Positions 62,671-64,000 of a stretch of 64,000 nucleotides of DNA are shown in pieces. How positions within the stretch are numbered: position 1 is the stretch's first letter; every line of letters starts with the position of its first letter. This DNA is from Ruminococcus sp. (GTDB lineage Bacteria; Bacillota; Clostridia; Oscillospirales; Acutalibacteraceae): positions 17,471-81,470 of the forward strand of contig JAFQNJ010000006.1 in NCBI GenBank assembly GCA_017395925.1, written 5' to 3'. Both the position numbers and the translations under genes were made by a program. Under the pieces are notes generated by a model, which saw only the letters and a program-made list of their open reading frames with translations, did no database searches and was not told the DNA's origin.

Positions 62671-63216
62671 TTATGCGTTTTCCTTCTTCTTGAGAACAAC
62701 AACTACTGCAAATGCTGCGAGCAGTACAACTGAAGAAGCTGCGCAAACAACGATGCCGTCACCAACAAAGAGACCTTCACCTGTTATAGGTGAGCTGGGA
62801 TCGGGGTCGGGCTTCTCAACAGGCTTTGTTGTGGGCTCTGTGGGAGGTGTATCGATGGGAGAGAAGTGAGCGTAAACTCTGATGTTAACGTCGCCCTTGG
62901 GCTTGATAACGAGAACGCTGTCTGTGATTTTACCGGAAATGATGTCGAAATCACCTGTTACAAATTCCCAGTGGTCAAACTTATAGCCGTCCTTGGGGTT
63001 AGCAGTAAGAGTAACTTCCTCACCGGAATCAACCTGAACCTTGCCGGGAGCATCAACTTCGGGAGTTGACTCGCCGCCCATGTCGGGAACAGGAATTGTG
63101 TCGATGATAATATACTTATCTGAAATAGAGCCTTCGGGACTGATTTCTGCCGATACAGATACTACTGCGCAAAGCATAAGAGCAACTGCGAGAAGGCAGG
63201 AAAGAACTTTTTTCAT
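62671..63216 (-). CDS. Small surface protein with InlB-repeat-like domain and SPITG sorting signal
   Basis: 181 residues. Signal peptide (~1-23), a beta domain (~55-120) with GEEVTLTANPKDGYKFDHWE, typical of divergent InlB B-repeats, a Pro/Thr-rich wall-spanning linker (~122-140), then SPITG (142-146), a hydrophobic segment and KKK. That order is a cell-wall sorting signal with Ser in place of the Leu of LPXTG. The class B sortase next door is the likely enzyme. Too small for an adhesin of itself; it may be a pilin-like or display protein. AGGAGG precedes the ATG. Confidence 0.87.
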   Translation of the reverse strand: MKKVLSCLLAVALMLCAVVSVSAEISPEGSISDKYIIIDTIPVPDMGGESTPEVDAPGKVQVDSGEEVTLTANPKDGYKFDHWEFVTGDFDIISGKITDSVLVIKPKGDVNIRVYAHFSPIDTPPTEPTTKPVEKPDPDPSSPITGEGLFVGDGIVVCAASSVVLLAAFAVVVVLKKKENA

Positions 63217-63270
63217 ACAAATCTCCTCCTAAATATAAATGGAAATAACAATACTATTCTAAGTAAAGTC

Positions 63271-63299
63271 ATTATAACACCTAATAATCAAAAAGTAAA
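63271..63299 (-). promoter_or_regulatory. Promoter of the SPITG surface protein
   Basis: Minus-strand -35 TTTACT (63294-63299), 17-bp spacer, perfect -10 TATAAT (63271-63276) with a TGn extension; leader about 48 nt. Confidence 0.7.
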
Positions 63300-63415
63300 G
63301 AGCGAAAATAAATAAAATCGCGTTTTGTTAAGTATGACTAAGTAGATAATGGGGTTTTTGTGAGAAAGGATAATCTCTGGTAGCTAAAATCGTGAAAAAG
63401 CAGAGCTAACCGAAG

Positions 63416-64000
63416 TTATAGTTTCTCTATTACCAACAGGTCGGAGTATTCTGTATGCTCTGCACCCTTTGCATCCTTATAGATTACCCATGTCTTTGCA
63501 TAGTAGGTGTTGCCGGAGAAGCAGTTACTCTTTGTTACAGCTGCACCGGGCTGGTTACCTGTTGCAACCTGAATTGAACCGGGTGCTGTGTCTGTCATTC
63601 CGGAGAGTCCACTGCCGTGATAGAACATATCCTCTTTGTAGTTTGCTTCGTCTACAATGATAACACCTGCTGATACAAACTCATAACCAAGCTCTGCCTC
63701 AGGTACATAGTAGGTTACGTAGTATCTGATCTTTGTAGGCTCTGCGTTGGGATCTGCTGACATTCCTACAAGTACTTTATAATCTACTGTTGCATCTGTT
63801 GCTACATAGATTGCTGTTATCTCTGTATCCTTTCCGGGATAGAACTTGTACTCTGCGTTGTAGCTCAGTACTTCGCCTGTCTCTGCATCTGCCCAGTATG
63901 CAAACTTCTTGCCTGCCTCTGCGGCATTTGCTGTTGCTGTTACTGCGTAGTTTGCATAGATCTTGCCATCTGCATTTACCTTGGAGGCTACAAATGTACC
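63416..64000 (-). CDS. Large extracellular protein, C-terminal fragment
   Basis: Open to the right edge; 194 codons plus stop are visible. The frame continues upstream of the ATG at 63763 without a stop, so that ATG is internal. The segment has beta-rich modules: AAEAGKKFAYWADAETGEVL followed by YKFYPGKDTEITAIYV, an InlB B-repeat-like unit, then a domain ending EYSDLLVIEKL. No sorting signal or span lies at the C-terminus, so anchoring must be elsewhere or absent. Probably a secreted, repeat-containing surface protein; function unknown. Confidence 0.82.
   Translation of the reverse strand, partial: GTFVASKVNADGKIYANYAVTATANAAEAGKKFAYWADAETGEVLSYNAEYKFYPGKDTEITAIYVATDATVDYKVLVGMSADPNAEPTKIRYYVTYYVPEAELGYEFVSAGVIIVDEANYKEDMFYHGSGLSGMTDTAPGSIQVATGNQPGAAVTKSNCFSGNTYYAKTWVIYKDAKGAEHTEYSDLLVIEKL

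Noticed and set aside
1-64000. tRNA, rRNA, CRISPR arrays, transposases and prophage genes
   Set aside because: I looked for cloverleaf-like intergenic sequence, regular short repeats and transposase or integrase motifs and saw none; a covariance-model scan was not possible.

Overview
The window looks like a chromosome segment of a low-to-mid GC, endospore-forming Gram-positive anaerobe of the Clostridia, most likely in or near the Ruminococcaceae/Oscillospiraceae. The evidence is spoIIID, a class B sortase with a sorting-signal protein, an LCP wall-polymer ligase, a SEDS/PBP pair, a two-subunit transketolase, a glutaminyl-tRNA synthetase beside GltX, and no lipopolysaccharide genes. I saw no rRNA, tRNA, CRISPR array or insertion sequence.

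Layout. 1-2660 (minus): response regulator, histidine kinase and the start of a membrane-anchored protein (possibly HtrA), overlapping in one operon. 2886-4091 (minus): a lone sugar aminotransferase. 4312-4587 (minus): spoIIID. 4799-15467 (plus): a polysaccharide operon with an aldolase, two glycosyltransferases, an EpsG-like polymerase, a Wzx flippase, the UDP-L-FucNAc enzymes CapE, CapF (frameshifted) and CapG, and a nucleotidyltransferase-like protein. 15522-30895 (minus): a second, convergent polysaccharide operon that meets the first at a shared terminator. It starts with a PglC-like initiating transferase and encodes glycosyltransferases, a second EpsG-like polymerase, UDP-HexNAc dehydrogenase and 4-epimerase, two TupA-like ATP-grasp proteins, a pyruvyltransferase, rmlA-rmlC-rmlB without rmlD, a DegT aminotransferase, a phosphoesterase and a CYTH protein. 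31206-35044 (plus): a membrane UDP-GlcNAc 4,6-dehydratase and glmS, which feed amino-sugar synthesis.

35194-41245 (plus): an FHA-SEDS fusion with its PBP, then secA. 41521-45194 (plus): an AT-rich accessory cluster of zinc-ribbon membrane proteins, an unrecognised protein with internal repeats and a DUF2085 protein. 45344-51545 (plus): a TPR protein, gltX, glnS, a FabG-like reductase, a membrane-anchored cohesin-like protein and a DUF308 protein. 51634-54439 (minus): coaX, an ECF S-component (probably pantothenate), birA and a flavin reductase. 54669-56908 (plus): transketolase halves and a thioredoxin. 56945-59087 (minus): an FkbM methyltransferase and a secreted metallo-beta-lactamase-fold lipoprotein. 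59352-60230 (plus): an AraC regulator. 60284-64000 (minus): an LCP protein, sortase B, a small sortase-substrate-like protein and the C-terminal part of a large surface protein.

Taken together, about 30 kb is devoted to making one or two surface glycans. One flippase, one initiating transferase and two polymerases are present. Predicted precursors include UDP-L-FucNAc, UDP-GlcNAcA/GalNAcA, a 4-keto or 4-amino dTDP-sugar, and pyruvylated and possibly aminoacylated residues. Start codons were chosen mainly by Shine-Dalgarno position. Functions are inferred from motifs read by eye; no database search was possible.
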